In this document: in pieces, positions 6,412 to 6,565 of the stretch | Position numbering within the stretch: position 1 is the first letter of the stretch | Layout of the letters: every line of letters begins with the position of its first letter | From: an uncultured Curvibacter sp. | GTDB lineage: Bacteria > Pseudomonadota > Gammaproteobacteria > Burkholderiales > Burkholderiaceae | Reading direction: 5' to 3' | Assembly (NCBI GenBank): GCA_946481355.1 | Contig: CAMLNH010000162.1 | Location: 1 to 6,565 of the forward strand | DNA: 6,565 bases | Made by a program: the position numbers and the translations under genes | The notes under the pieces: generated by a model | What the model was told of the DNA's origin: nothing | Seen by the model: the letters and a program-made list of their open reading frames with translations, nothing else | Databases searched by the model: none

Positions 6412-6565
6412 GCGCCGCCCTCGCCGCCCAGCAAGAGGCCCTGCTCGCCGCCCTCTGGGACGGTCCGCCTGCCGCCCAGGCCCTGGCGCCCCTGCTGCAG
6501 CCGTCCTGGCAGCGCGGCCTGCAGGTCTACCAGGCCAACGACCAGGCCCTGGCCGAACGTGCACT
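6408..6565 (+). CDS. bufC: BufC/HvfC, DUF2063 N-terminal domain (partial, runs off right edge)
   Basis: The first 52 codons of the MNIO partner protein. In related systems this protein binds the precursor and presents it to the oxidase; the family was once annotated as putative DNA-binding. Visible are an amphipathic first helix ([14 protein letters not shown]) and the family motif [17 protein letters not shown], matching the RGL-x-VYR-x-N-x2-A signature at the start of the DUF2063 domain. The start overlaps the bufB stop by ATGA and is served by GGAAG at 6396-6400, seven bases upstream, so translational coupling to bufB is expected. The rest of the protein, and any DoxX-type bufD gene that often follows, lie outside the window. 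Confidence 0.85.
   Translation, partial: MSAALAAQQEALLAALWDGPPAAQALAPLLQPSWQRGLQVYQANDQALAERA

Noticed and set aside
3271..6564. Very long minus-strand reading frame (about 1097 codons) across queA, the thioredoxin-like gene and the buf operon
   Set aside because: It is antisense to four well-recognised proteins, its translation is low-complexity Gly/Ala/Gln/His-rich with no family motif, and long antisense frames are expected in very GC-rich coding DNA.

Overview
The window is very GC-rich bacterial chromosome. Its gene content and protein wording (a RecG with an alanine-rich N-terminal extension, QueA with an LSDFDFELP start, a bufferin operon of the BufA1 type) suggest a betaproteobacterium of the Burkholderiales, probably Comamonadaceae-like. 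This assignment is inferred from protein features only; no rRNA or other taxonomic marker is present.

Layout: positions 1-757 (minus strand) hold the first 252 codons of recG, which runs off the left edge. A 110-base divergent gap (758-867) separates it from a rightward series of genes. First comes an 861-residue protein with two copies of a helix-plus-Cache sensor unit followed by a C-terminal CheW domain (868-3453). It has no evident membrane segment and no receptor signalling hairpin. Next is queA (3499-4551), the SAM-dependent tRNA ribosyltransferase-isomerase of queuosine synthesis. After it is a small secreted TlpA/ResA-like thioredoxin-fold protein with a CAVC site (4603-5091).

The right end (5215-6565) is a bufferin-type RiPP operon. 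It contains a 91-residue secreted precursor with four cysteines (bufA1/DUF2282), the DUF692 multinuclear non-haem iron oxidase that modifies such precursors (bufB), and the start of the DUF2063 partner protein (bufC), cut by the window edge. bufA and bufB are 6 bases apart and bufB/bufC overlap by ATGA, so they are almost certainly co-translated. From family knowledge, BufB with BufC would convert cysteines of BufA into copper-binding heterocycles before or during export to the periplasm. A TGTAAG-N17-CGACTA sequence ahead of bufA is a candidate ECF sigma factor promoter.

The two most interesting items are the soluble tandem Cache-CheW fusion, a receptor-like sensor without the usual receptor body, and the bufferin operon with its possible ECF promoter and the neighbouring exported thiol-redox protein. 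No mobile element, CRISPR array, rRNA or tRNA gene was seen.
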